Below, piece after piece: positions 1 through 5,205 of a DNA stretch of 9,311 nucleotides. The position numbers and the translations under genes were made by a program. Within the stretch, counting starts at the first letter, position 1, and each line of letters opens with the position of its first letter. Source of the stretch: Rubrobacter sp. (GTDB taxonomy: Bacteria > Actinomycetota > Rubrobacteria > Rubrobacterales > Rubrobacteraceae); assembly GCA_016781635.1 (NCBI GenBank), contig JADDPY010000591.1, positions 1-9,311 of the forward strand, read 5' to 3'. Under the pieces are notes generated by a model. The model was not told the origin of the DNA and did no database searches. It saw nothing but the letters and a program-made list of their open reading frames with translations.

Positions 1-429
1 TGGGACGTGCTGGTCGGCGGCTACGGGCCGGACGTCGAGTTTATCGACCGGGCGCTCGAGCAGACGTTCGAGAGCCTCGCCGTAGACGCACGGAACCTGG
101 GGATAGCGGGATTCTCCGACGGCGCCTCCTACGCCCTCTCGTTGGGGCTCACCAACGGGGACCTGTTCGGGCACGTCATCGCGTTCTCGCCCGGGTTCTC
201 GTCACCGGCGGAGCGCAGGGGGAAACCGCCCGTCTTCGTCTCGCACGGCACCGGCGACGAGGTACTCCCGATCGAGAGGACGAGCCGCAGGATCGTGCCG
301 CGCCTGGAACGGATGGGCTACGAGGTCCGCTACCGGGAGTTCGACGGCCCCCACACCGTGCCAGAACCCGTAGCGCGCGAGGCGTTGGAGTGGGCCACAC
401 CAGTACGACCGAAGCCGCCGCAAGCTTAG
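1..429 (+). CDS. alpha/beta hydrolase (esterase/phospholipase-like), 3' part
   Basis: C-terminal part of a serine hydrolase of the alpha/beta fold. The reading frame is already open at base 1, so the gene starts outside the window; a GTG at base 7 is internal and is not taken as the start. Counting visible residues, the nucleophile elbow GFSDG puts the catalytic Ser at about residue 39. The acid is in HGTGDEVLP (Asp about 86) and the histidine in DGPHTVP (about 118), in the normal order and spacing for the carboxylesterase/phospholipase group. The segment LSLGLTNGDLF followed by AFSPGF is typical of small soluble esterases acting on short acyl esters. No membrane segment is visible and the protein is probably cytoplasmic. 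The tail ends in a short Pro-rich stretch and TAG. Fold and triad are solid; the substrate is unknown. A dienelactone-hydrolase-like role is a possible alternative. Confidence 0.88.
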   Translation, partial: WDVLVGGYGPDVEFIDRALEQTFESLAVDARNLGIAGFSDGASYALSLGLTNGDLFGHVIAFSPGFSSPAERRGKPPVFVSHGTGDEVLPIERTSRRIVPRLERMGYEVRYREFDGPHTVPEPVAREALEWATPVRPKPPQA

Positions 430-484
430 TGCGTGCCGCCATGGGGACTACGTCTCGAGCTCGCTCGTCTACAGGACCCGCCCG

Positions 485-541
485 GCCCCGTCCGGGGCGC
501 AGAACCCACGTTGTTCTGCGCAGAATCCCGTTTCGAACGGG
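485..541. repeat. cluster of four inverted repeats
   Basis: Seen directly: GCCCCG (485-490)/CGGGGC (493-498), 6 bp with a 2-base loop; GCGCAGAAC (497-505)/GTTCTGCGC (513-521), 9 bp with a 7-base loop; the 12-base palindrome TTCTGCGCAGAA (514-525), which reuses the right arm of the previous repeat; and CCCGTT (527-532)/AACGGG (536-541). The motif CGCAGAA(C/T) thus occurs as three half-sites of alternating orientation, and two mutually exclusive foldings are possible. No T-tract follows, so a classical intrinsic terminator is not shown. Alternatives are a U-less terminator for the upstream hydrolase, an operator, or a structured RNA. Confidence 0.6.
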
Positions 542-608
542 CAGAGTCCAACCGAGGGCCGAGCGGGGCAAGGGTCCTCTTGAAGGATTTTGGTAAGGGA
601 GGTGCTCG

Positions 609-692
609 GTGAAGCAGAGAGAGAAGATCGAGCCAGAGGAAAAACCAGCACCGTACTGCTCCTCGAGCCAGAAAGGGAGCCCGAGAAGGTGA
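609..692 (+). CDS. possible 27-aa peptide ORF, or gene remnant
   Basis: A GTG at 609 is preceded by GGGAGGTG (597-604) with 4 bases of spacing, a very good ribosome binding site. The frame encodes a short, charged, Glu/Lys/Pro-rich peptide of 27 residues ending in TGA. An overlapping frame (GTG at 602, TAA at 713-715, 37 aa) has a Shine-Dalgarno placed too close. The only argument for translation is the Shine-Dalgarno; composition is uninformative and no family is recognised. It could be a decayed gene start or a chance AG-rich run. Confidence 0.18.
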   Translation: MKQREKIEPEEKPAPYCSSSQKGSPRR

Positions 693-759
693 GCGACCAG
701 GAAAGTGGCCTCTAAAGTTACCCGTCCTCGGCGTACGCTACTTCGGTATTAGCACCTCG

Positions 760-1170
760 CTAACGCCGCCCTGGAGGGTTGTCCGGGTGCCATTCGGGGA
801 GGGCCCACGCCACGTGCGTGCGTACGGGGAGTTCTGCGGGTTCCTCTATCAGGCGGAAGCCTGCTTCGGGGGGATTGTTGAAGTCCAGCGTCCGGCCCGC
901 GTGGGTGTGAACCTCCAGGCGGCGAAGGTGGTAGGTACCGGGTTTTGGGTCTTCGGGGGGCTCGCCGGGTTGCTTGAGCAGCGCCGTTTGTAGGCGAGCG
1001 TCACGCGCCCACTCTTTCTTCTCCACCTCGCCTTCCAGGAGGACCTCGTCCCCGAACTCCTCGGCTACAAAGACGGCGAGGACCGTGCGCACGTTGGCCT
1101 TGCAGGTGAACTGAACTATGTACGCGATCGGGTCGCCAGGCACGAAGGTAGGGCCGACCTTGTTGCTCAA
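760..1170 (-). CDS. hypothetical protein, beta-rich, 136 aa
   Basis: No family recognised with certainty. The start is TTG (complement of 1168-1170), chosen because AAGGAGG lies 5 bases upstream; it fits the first residues MSNKVGPTFVPGDP. Residues about 15-50 alternate hydrophobic and polar in the manner of beta strands, and FGDEVLLEGEVEKKEW reads as a strand-turn-strand. A Pro-rich loop (LKQPGEPPEDPKPGTY) precedes a second strand set and the conserved-looking NNPPEAGFRLIEEP. The GTY...L pattern and overall layout suggest an Ig-like or carbohydrate-binding beta-sandwich, which is inference only. No signal peptide or membrane segment is visible, so it is probably cytoplasmic. A separate upstream gap of 164 bases contains a TACCAT box, so it may have its own promoter. 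That the frame is coding is well supported by the start site and amino-acid composition. Confidence 0.72.
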   Translation of the reverse strand: MSNKVGPTFVPGDPIAYIVQFTCKANVRTVLAVFVAEEFGDEVLLEGEVEKKEWARDARLQTALLKQPGEPPEDPKPGTYHLRRLEVHTHAGRTLDFNNPPEAGFRLIEEPAELPVRTHVAWALPEWHPDNPPGRR

Positions 1171-1199
1171 CCGCTCCTCCTTCCGAGCCTCACGCCGTT

Positions 1200-1205
1200 A
1201 TGGTA
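1200..1205 (-). promoter_or_regulatory. candidate -10 box TACCAT
   Basis: On the minus strand TACCAT lies about 30 bases upstream of the TTG start at 1170, in the right place for a short leader containing the strong Shine-Dalgarno. It matches the loose actinobacterial TANNNT pattern. No recognisable -35 was found, so support is weak. Confidence 0.22.
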
Positions 1206-1334
1206 GCGCCCCCGTGATGGTTGCATCGGAGGTTAGCCTCGCGATCCCTCGTACGGCTCACGCTGGGCCAGCCCCGCCCGATAATGCCCGTTCTCTGCCG
1301 GGTGCCAGATGCCGGGTCGGCCCGCGATCCTGTG

Positions 1335-1613
1335 TCAGCGGCCCTTCCCGGGTTGGCCTCCCGCAGAGGGAACGTCGTCCAGCTCGGCCGCGGCCCAGCC
1401 AGCCGGGTCGTCGGTCCCAACGAGTTTGCCCCGCCACACGTCTCCCTCAAGGTCCACGAAGATCCTGCGGGCCTCGTCCGGGTCGACCCCGTGGCGCTCC
1501 CCCAGCCGCTCGATACGCTCCCGGTCGACGCGAGTTTCGCCCTCCCGCACGATCTTGGCCACCAAGTTCCTCAACGCCTGCCCGAACTCGTTGCGATTGC
1601 TCGCACTGGTCAT
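1335..1613 (-). CDS. hypothetical helical protein, 92 aa
   Basis: No family recognised. The start is placed at the ATG complementary to 1611-1613 because AGGAG stands 6 bases upstream (GAGGAGACGGATATG). The same frame can be extended 25 codons to 1688, but that part is Arg-rich and lacks a ribosome binding site. The protein opens with a short polar segment, then helices covering about residues 8-50 (FGQALRNLVAKIVREGE; RERIERLGERHGVDPDEARR). A turn and the segment DLEGDVWRGKLVG follow, then a low-complexity Gly/Pro tail. The spacing IERLGERHGVDPDEARRI resembles a helix-turn-helix, so DNA binding is possible but unproven; no metal site or signal peptide is seen. It lies 119 bases downstream of the small lipoprotein gene, with a likely promoter and terminator between them, and may be its own unit. 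Confidence 0.7.
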   Translation of the reverse strand: MTSASNRNEFGQALRNLVAKIVREGETRVDRERIERLGERHGVDPDEARRIFVDLEGDVWRGKLVGTDDPAGWAAAELDDVPSAGGQPGKGR

Positions 1614-1651
1614 ATCCGTCTCCTCATGAATCGTCTCCCTGCTTCGCAGAC

Positions 1652-1657
1652 ATTCTA
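1652..1657 (-). promoter_or_regulatory. candidate -10 box TAGAAT for the 92-aa gene
   Basis: On the minus strand CATAGAAT carries TAGAAT, a close match to the TATAAT consensus, 38 bases upstream of the ATG at 1613. It would give a leader of about 30 bases including the AGGAG. No good -35 is visible at the expected distance. The same hexamer occurs at 9290-9295 on the plus strand. Confidence 0.33.
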
Positions 1658-1693
1658 TGCCCACACGGTTCGTCCTGCGTCTCCACAAGGGCC

Positions 1694-1711
1694 AAAACCA
1701 GGAGGCTCCGG
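1694..1711 (-). terminator. weak intrinsic terminator candidate after the lipoprotein gene
   Basis: On the minus strand CCGGA-GCC-TCC(T)GG forms a 5-bp GC stem with one bulged base, directly followed by TTTT. It lies about 22 bases past the lipoprotein stop codon at 1733. Stem length is modest, hence low confidence. Confidence 0.33.
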
Positions 1712-1732
1712 CCTTTTCGCGTCCCTCGCCGC

Positions 1733-1936
1733 CTAATACTCTCCGCCCCCTTCTTGCTCCTCCTGATCCTCACCCTCTTCTTGTTGCTGCTGTTCCTGCT
1801 CGCCGCCCCCTTCTTGCTGCTCTTGCTCCTCCTCCTGCTGGTCCTGAGCCGGTTCCTCCCCTCCCCCGCCGCATCCCGCCAGTGCGGATAACGCGACAAA
1901 GAGAGCGGCGAGCAACGCTGCCATCCTGCTCCTCAT
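1733..1936 (-). CDS. small Glu/Gln/Gly-rich lipoprotein, 67 aa
   Basis: The N-terminus MRSRMAALLAALFVALSALAGC is a textbook lipoprotein signal: an Arg-containing n-region, a hydrophobic core and the lipobox LAGC, with lipidation expected at Cys22 after signal peptidase II cleavage. The 45-residue remainder is almost entirely Gly, Glu and Gln ending in Tyr, with no folded domain. It would be an acidic, disordered tail anchored at the outer face of the membrane. The start ATG (complement 1934-1936) has GGGAGG 7 bases upstream; the Met at residue 5 is less well placed. A 16-base sequence is exactly repeated 60 bases apart inside the gene, giving two copies of the QEGGGE motif. Its function is unknown. 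The linker after the signal of the sugar-binding lipoprotein at 5206-6189 has a similar composition, so this could be a linker-only relic of a larger lipoprotein. Confidence 0.75.
   Translation of the reverse strand: MRSRMAALLAALFVALSALAGCGGGGEEPAQDQQEEEQEQQEGGGEQEQQQQEEGEDQEEQEGGGEY
1743..1818 (-). repeat. internal direct repeat, 16 bases at 60-base spacing
   Basis: CCGCCCCCTTCTTGCT occurs at 1743-1758 and again at 1803-1818 (plus-strand reading). The offset of exactly 60 bases keeps frame and yields a repeat period of 20 residues in the lipoprotein tail. The surrounding 140 bases are strongly strand-asymmetric: pyrimidine-rich on plus, purine-rich on the coding strand. Confidence 0.75.
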
Positions 1937-2282
1937 GGTCCGGCCTCCCTTTTTAGATTGTTTACGGGACCATCTAGTCTCGGCCGCACAGGCGACCCGT
2001 AGTCAGGATAGTGTTCCCGCGAAAGGCAGGACGAGAAACTTCACCGCCGCATGAATAGCAGCTTCGCCCGGGCACGCACGGCGTGACGTCCGATATCCCG
2101 CACGCTGTACGCCCTTTCCCGTCCCCCGATCGTTTGCCTGTCGCCTCGCACACCCGGCCCTGTCGTTGTCGGGAAAACGAAAGATATACGCTTTTCGTAT
2201 GTTCTTTTGACACTTAATTTGCTTCTCAAAGTGTGGTGAAATCCTCATGCTCGTTCGTGGGGAACGGTAAAGGAGGATAGAC
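1937..2282. other. 346-base divergent intergenic region
   Basis: The region separates the (-) lipoprotein gene from the (+) gene at 2283, so promoters for both should lie here. About 2165-2250 is clearly AT-richer than the rest of the window. It holds a TTGACA (2207-2212), the inverted repeat ATACG/CGTAT (2186-2190/2196-2200), ACACTT/AAGTGT arms (2210-2215/2229-2234) around the TTGACA, and CGTTC/GAACG (2252-2256/2262-2266) just before the Shine-Dalgarno of the (+) gene. Minus-strand open frames here lack ribosome binding sites and I do not call them genes. Confidence 0.6.
2207..2235 (+). promoter_or_regulatory. candidate promoter/operator with TTGACA and flanking inverted repeat
   Basis: TTGACA at 2207-2212 is a perfect -35 hexamer about 70 bases upstream of the ATG at 2283. 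The position 17 bases downstream (2230-2235, AGTGTG) is not a good -10, so the housekeeping promoter assignment is incomplete. ACACTT (2210-2215) and AAGTGT (2229-2234) form an inverted repeat with a 13-base centre that would fit a dimeric regulator sitting on the promoter. An opposite-strand pair TGTCAA-17-GTATAT could serve the lipoprotein gene. Confidence 0.3.
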
Positions 2283-2507
2283 ATGAGAGCTATGCTTTGC
2301 GGGTGCGGCCAGCGCCTGGAGGCAAACGGTGATGATGGGCTCGTCATCGAGACCTTGGCGCATTACAGGTGGATACACGGTATGGCTGTCGTTGACGGGG
2401 AGAACATCAGGCGGATCGTAAGGGAGAACGCCTACGGTCTGGAGCACGCGGCGCCGTACGCGGGCGGGACCGGACCGGACGAGGAGTTCGGACCCGAGCC
2501 CTACTAG
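2283..2507 (+). CDS. small CxC protein, DUF1059-like, 74 aa
   Basis: The start ATG has AAAGGAGG 5 bases upstream, one of the strongest ribosome binding sites in the window. The N-terminal half (MLCGCG, Cys6 and Cys8, then LEANGDDGLVIETLAHYRWIHG with His27 and His32) resembles the small DUF1059-type proteins. In those, a Cys near the N-terminus, an acidic 'E/D-DEL' helix and a C-terminal HxxxxH pattern recur; the resemblance is by eye only. The Cys2/His2 set could bind a metal, but this is inference. The C-terminal 25 residues are Gly/Pro/Glu-rich and probably flexible. There is no signal peptide. The next gene begins 41 bases downstream on the same strand, so the two are likely co-transcribed. 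Function is unknown. Confidence 0.72.
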   Translation: MRAMLCGCGQRLEANGDDGLVIETLAHYRWIHGMAVVDGENIRRIVRENAYGLEHAAPYAGGTGPDEEFGPEPY

Positions 2508-2548
2508 CATCATCAAAGGACAGGCGTCCGTAGGGAAAGGGGAAGTAC

Positions 2549-2836
2549 ATGCACCGCAACATGCGGGTGGACGACCTGGTGGCCGAGGTATTGACCCGCC
2601 AGGCGAGGACCCGAGCGGAACAAACCGGTGAGCCGTTCGAAGCGGCGCTCGAGGTCGTTCTGGAGACGGAAGCCGGACGGCAACTCGAAGAACTGCGCGA
2701 AGGGCCGTACTGCGGCGAGAGCGCGTGGCGTTGGCAGGAGAGTATCTCACGCGAGCGTGCCAAAGAGCGCGCGCAGGCCCGACGAGAAGGGCGGGTGGCG
2801 GAGAAAGGGTTATTGGCGGCATTCCACAGTGGATAG
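2549..2836 (+). CDS. hypothetical helical charged protein, 95 aa
   Basis: The start ATG is preceded by AAAGGGGAAG (about 5 bases of spacing); an in-frame ATG four codons later has no Shine-Dalgarno and is less likely. The sequence is rich in Arg, Glu and Ala and should be almost wholly alpha-helical. One helix lies near residues 5-27, one near 29-51 (AALEVVLETEAGRQLEELR), then a short GPYCGES turn with a single Cys55. A long, highly charged helix at about 60-85 could form a coiled coil. No catalytic motif, signal peptide or membrane segment is seen, and I do not recognise the family. It follows the CxC gene by 41 bases and ends just before the strong tandem hairpins, making a two-gene transcription unit. 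A structural, nucleic-acid-associated or stress role is possible but unsupported. Confidence 0.7.
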   Translation: MHRNMRVDDLVAEVLTRQARTRAEQTGEPFEAALEVVLETEAGRQLEELREGPYCGESAWRWQESISRERAKERAQARREGRVAEKGLLAAFHSG

Positions 2837-2845
2837 ATTTGCAGC

Positions 2846-2885
2846 TACCGTATAGCGTCTTCCGTACGGGAGGCGCTATACGGTA
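2846..2885 (+). terminator. 18-bp hairpin after the two-gene (+) unit
   Basis: The left arm 2846-2863 and right arm 2868-2885 pair along 18 positions, with three G-T wobbles at RNA level, and leave a GTAC tetraloop. The outer 12 bp (TACCGTATAGCG/CGCTATACGGTA) are perfect. It begins 9 bases after the stop codon. The flanking bases on both sides lack a long T-run, so it would act as a U-poor terminator or as a 3' stabiliser. Because it is nearly symmetric it could work for transcripts from either side. Confidence 0.65.
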
Positions 2886-2891
2886 ACGTTC

Positions 2892-2916
2892 CCGAGCGCC
2901 GCGATACGGCGCTCGG
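2892..2916 (+). terminator. second tandem hairpin, 10 bp
   Basis: CCGAGCGCCG (2892-2901) pairs perfectly with CGGCGCTCGG (2907-2916) around a 5-base loop. It lies only 6 bases after the first hairpin, giving a tandem pair of the kind proposed for U-less termination in actinobacteria. No T-tract follows. Confidence 0.55.
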
Positions 2917-2928
2917 TGGCCGTGCCCG

Positions 2929-3129
2929 GTGCGCTTGGAGCGGTTGCCTTCAGCTCTGGCGTTTCTGGCCTTACCGCAGGACCTATTTTTCTTGGTGGTC
3001 GGCCTCGTCGCGAAGGCCTTTGGGATCCACGACCTTCTCAAAGGGCAGCCGGGGACAGCGTGGCGGCTTCGGCCCTCTCTCCAAGCGTGGCGTACACGCC
3101 ATGGCCGGGATCCGAATGATCGGGGTTGA
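2929..3129 (+). CDS. doubtful 66-aa ORF with a hydrophobic segment
   Basis: The frame opens with GTG at 2929 right after the tandem hairpins and has no convincing Shine-Dalgarno. It encodes a hydrophobic stretch (ALAFLALPQDLFFLVVGLVA) that could be one membrane helix, then a basic, Trp/Arg-rich tail. Codon use is mixed, with TTA, CTA and TTT unlike the neighbouring genes. It may be a remnant of a transferred or decayed gene, or chance. Confidence 0.15.
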   Translation: MRLERLPSALAFLALPQDLFFLVVGLVAKAFGIHDLLKGQPGTAWRLRPSLQAWRTRHGRDPNDRG

Positions 3130-3134
3130 ACTGG

Positions 3135-3213
3135 GAAGCCCAGGCTTCGGAGCTTACTTGCCGTAGATGGCGTGAGTGCACCGCGTCGGGACCGGTGGGT
3201 AGCGCCGACTACC
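3135..3213 (-). terminator. two small hairpins downstream of the ABC operon
   Basis: Reading with the operon (minus strand), the first stem is GGTAG-TCGGCG-CTACC (3213-3198), 41 bases past the ATPase stop codon. The second is GAAGCC-TG-GGCTTC (3148-3135). Both stems are short and neither has a T-tract, so termination here is only a suggestion from position. Confidence 0.28.
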
Positions 3214-3254
3214 GCCTGATCCCGTAGCCGGCGCGTGGTGGTAGAGGCGGTTCG

Positions 3255-4115
3255 TCAGGTCTCCCGGGTTCTCCGCTTCCCGTCGTGACGATCTTTGGCC
3301 TCCTCGCGGTCCGTCCGCTCGAACTCCGCAAGCTCCGAGGAGAGGTTCTCCAGATCCTCGCCGCCTGCCATCATCGAGGCAACCTCCTCGCGGGTAACGT
3401 CGGATTTCTCGAACGTGCCGTAGCTTCTGCCCCGTTTGAGGATCGTGAACCGGTCGGCTATGGGGTAGGCGTGATGCACGTTGTGCGTTATGAAGATCAC
3501 CCCCAGGCCCTGCTCCTTTGTCCGGGCGATGTAGCGCAGGACCACCGCGGCTTGTTTGACGCCGAGCGCCGAGGTCGGCTCGTCGAGGATCAGGACCTTC
3601 GCGCCGAAGTGGACGGCGCGAGCGATGGCGACGGACTGGCGCTCGCCGCCGGAGAGGGTGCCCACGGGCTGCGAGGGGTCCCGGATGTCGATGCCCATGC
3701 CTTTGAGCGCCTCGCGGGTGACCCTGTCGGCGTGGGCGGAGTCGTAGCGCTTGAAAGGCCCGAAGCCCTTCGTGGGCTCGCGTCCGAGGAAGAAGTTGCG
3801 CGAGATGCCCATCAGCGGGATCATCGCGAGGTCCTGGAATACGGTGGCGATGCCGCGGTCGAGGGCTTCGCGCGGCGAGTTGAACCTTACTTCCTCGCCG
3901 TCTATGAGCATCTTGCCCTCGTCGTGCCCGTGGACGCCGGAGAGCGTCTTTATGAGGGTGGATTTCCCGGCGCCGTTGTCGCCGAGCAGGCACATCACCT
4001 CCCCGGCGCCAACGCGCATCGAGATGTCCTTCAGGGCGATGACCTGCCCGAAGTACTTCGAGATGTTCTGAACCTCGACCAGGGGGGTCGAGGTTGGCAT
4101 CTTAGTCGTAGTCAT
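3255..4115 (-). CDS. sugar ABC importer ATP-binding protein (CUT2, FrcA-like), 286 aa
   Basis: Energises the importer by ATP hydrolysis at the cytoplasmic face of the permease. Visible motifs: Walker [10 protein letters not shown] (45-53), Q-loop Gln94 (TVFQD), signature LSGGE (154-158, Gln replaced by Glu), Walker B VLILDEP (174-180) with catalytic Glu179, D-loop SALG and switch His211 (FITHN). Most CUT2 ATPases (RbsA, XylG) are about 500 aa with two cassettes. This one has a single cassette, like FrcA-type proteins, whose [11 protein letters not shown] and MMAGGE-L segments it shares. The last 35 residues are a charged tail. The ATG start (4113-4115) overlaps the permease stop (ATGA) and has GAGGT just upstream, so translation is coupled. 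The family is certain, but the sugar is not; fructose, ribose, inositol or a related polyol are possible. Confidence 0.93.
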   Translation of the reverse strand: MTTTKMPTSTPLVEVQNISKYFGQVIALKDISMRVGAGEVMCLLGDNGAGKSTLIKTLSGVHGHDEGKMLIDGEEVRFNSPREALDRGIATVFQDLAMIPLMGISRNFFLGREPTKGFGPFKRYDSAHADRVTREALKGMGIDIRDPSQPVGTLSGGERQSVAIARAVHFGAKVLILDEPTSALGVKQAAVVLRYIARTKEQGLGVIFITHNVHHAYPIADRFTILKRGRSYGTFEKSDVTREEVASMMAGGEDLENLSSELAEFERTDREEAKDRHDGKRRTRET

Positions 4116-5143
4116 CTTGACCTCGCTGCTCTCTGCCTGATGAAGTTGTTTACGAGGACGGCGATCAGGAGCATCGCGCCGAGAAAGACCTGGAACCAGT
4201 CGGTGTTCACCCCGGTAAAGAAGATGCCCTGGCTGACCATGCCGAAGATCAGGGCCCCGAACATCGGCCCGATCACGGACCCGTACCCGCCCGTGAGCAG
4301 GACCCCGCCGATGACGGCGGCGATGATGGCCTGGAACTCGCGGAGCTCACCCCTGAGGACGTCCGCGGAGCCCGCGTCGAGCACGGTGATGGCCGCGAGC
4401 AGGGTCGCCGAGGCCGCCGTCGCCATGAACAGCAGAATCTTGACGCGGTTTACCGGCACGCCGACGTTGCGCGCGGCGACCGCGTTGCCGCCCGTCCCGA
4501 AGATCCAGTTTCCGAACGACGTGCGCAACAGGATCCAGGTGCCCAGGGCCACGAGCCCGACCCACCACAGAATGGAGACGGGGACGCCCCCGATCTCTCC
4601 GGCGAAGAGCGCCGTCAGAAAGCTCCCTTCGGTCTCGCTCTTGAGCCCCCCGACCTGGGTGCGGCCGGTGATGAGGCGCGTGAAGCCTATCGTCGCCCCG
4701 CGCAGAATAAACAGCGACGCGAGCGTCACGATAAACGACGGCAGCCCGGTCTTGACGACCACGTAGCCGTTAAGGAAACCCACGACGAGCGCGACCGCGA
4801 ACGCGAGCAGGAGGGCGGCCCAGAGCGGCCAGCCGAACTCGGCGATCGGGATCGCTATAAGCACGCCCGCCGCCCCGACCATCGAGCCCACCGAGAGGTC
4901 GAACTCACCCGAGATCATCAACAGCGCCACGGGCACGGCGAGGATGCCGAGCTGTGCGGCAACCTCGAGGTAGCTTATCGTCCCCGTCGAGGTAAGGAAC
5001 CCCCGGTCCCCCGCGACGACCGCGAAGAACGCGAAGACGAGCGCCGCCCCCGCTACCGCGCCCAACTCGGGACGATTCAGCAGCTTTCGCAAAAAGCCGG
5101 TCTTTCTGACCCGTTCGTCGAGGGGCCGTGTTGCGGTTGCCAT
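4112..5143 (-). CDS. sugar ABC importer permease (CUT2, FrcC/RbsC-like), 343 aa
   Basis: Membrane channel subunit that forms the solute path and docks the ATPase. After a 25-residue cytoplasmic lead there are about nine or ten hydrophobic segments, the usual number for the BPD_transp_2 family, and 343 aa is the usual length. Characteristic family signatures are [11 protein letters not shown] (77-87) and the [22 protein letters not shown] region (123-144), followed by FILRG. Near the end come [20 protein letters not shown] and the C-terminal helix. The frame stays open to 5680, but the true start is the ATG at 5141-5143, since AAGGAGGTGG stands just upstream and the extension is the antisense-like frame of the binding-protein gene. 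It follows the binding-protein gene after 62 bases and overlaps the ATPase gene by 4 bases. Confidence 0.93.
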   Translation of the reverse strand: MATATRPLDERVRKTGFLRKLLNRPELGAVAGAALVFAFFAVVAGDRGFLTSTGTISYLEVAAQLGILAVPVALLMISGEFDLSVGSMVGAAGVLIAIPIAEFGWPLWAALLLAFAVALVVGFLNGYVVVKTGLPSFIVTLASLFILRGATIGFTRLITGRTQVGGLKSETEGSFLTALFAGEIGGVPVSILWWVGLVALGTWILLRTSFGNWIFGTGGNAVAARNVGVPVNRVKILLFMATAASATLLAAITVLDAGSADVLRGELREFQAIIAAVIGGVLLTGGYGSVIGPMFGALIFGMVSQGIFFTGVNTDWFQVFLGAMLLIAVLVNNFIRQRAARSR

Positions 5144-5172
5144 CACTACCACCTCCTTCCGTGTGTCCAGGT

Positions 5173-5194
5173 CGGGGCCCGCTCGTGGGCCCCG
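5173..5194 (-). promoter_or_regulatory. intercistronic GC hairpin between binding-protein and permease genes
   Basis: CGGGGCCC (5173-5180) and GGGCCCCG (5187-5194) form a perfect 8-bp stem with a 6-base loop, 11 bases after the binding-protein stop codon and well before the permease Shine-Dalgarno. A stem here, with no T-tract, is commonly found in ABC operons to protect the upstream message or partly stop transcription so that binding protein exceeds permease. That role is inferred from position. Confidence 0.55.
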
Positions 5195-5205
5195 GGAGAG
5201 TCCTG

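Larger units (their letters stand above)
430..759. other. 330-base intergenic gap with stacked inverted repeats and no convincing gene
   Basis: The gap lies between a (+) gene ending at 429 and a (-) gene ending at 760, so it is where both transcripts should terminate. It carries four inverted repeats at 485-541 (listed separately), a weak stem GTCCT/AGGAT followed by TTT near 574-591, and one tiny GTG open frame with a good Shine-Dalgarno at 609. Longer open frames here (390-596 plus, 469-651 minus) are Arg/Pro-rich, lack ribosome binding sites and look like chance products of high GC. Confidence 0.6.
2837..3254. other. 418-base gap between convergent genes, rich in hairpins
   Basis: The gap lies between the (+) gene ending at 2836 and the (-) ABC ATPase gene ending at 3255. 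It holds the two large hairpins at 2846-2916 and smaller ones at 3135-3148 (GAAGCC/GGCTTC, 2-base loop) and 3198-3213 (GGTAG/CTACC, 6-base loop). One doubtful open frame occupies 2929-3129. Nothing else is recognisable. Confidence 0.55.

Noticed and set aside
498..520. LexA-type SOS box (GAAC...GTTC)
   Set aside because: The actinobacterial/Bacillus box needs 4 bases between GAAC and GTTC; here there are 7, and no SOS gene is adjacent.
498..545. tRNA-like T-arm (TTCGAA in a CCCG/CGGG stem)
   Set aside because: The minus strand gives a T-loop-like sequence, but no acceptor, anticodon or D arm can be fitted around it.
1118..1891. 257-aa plus-strand frame ending in a long Leu-rich, membrane-like stretch
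   Set aside because: The poly-Leu part is the antisense reading of Glu/Gln codons of the small lipoprotein. The rest overlaps two better-supported minus-strand genes.
2226..3041. 271-aa minus-strand open frame
   Set aside because: It covers two plus-strand genes with strong ribosome binding sites and crosses both hairpins. Its Arg/Pro/Ser-rich composition is typical of shadow frames.
3285..4766. 493-aa plus-strand open frame
   Set aside because: It runs antisense to the ABC ATPase and permease genes, which have all family motifs. It has no ribosome binding site and is a by-product of high-GC codon use.
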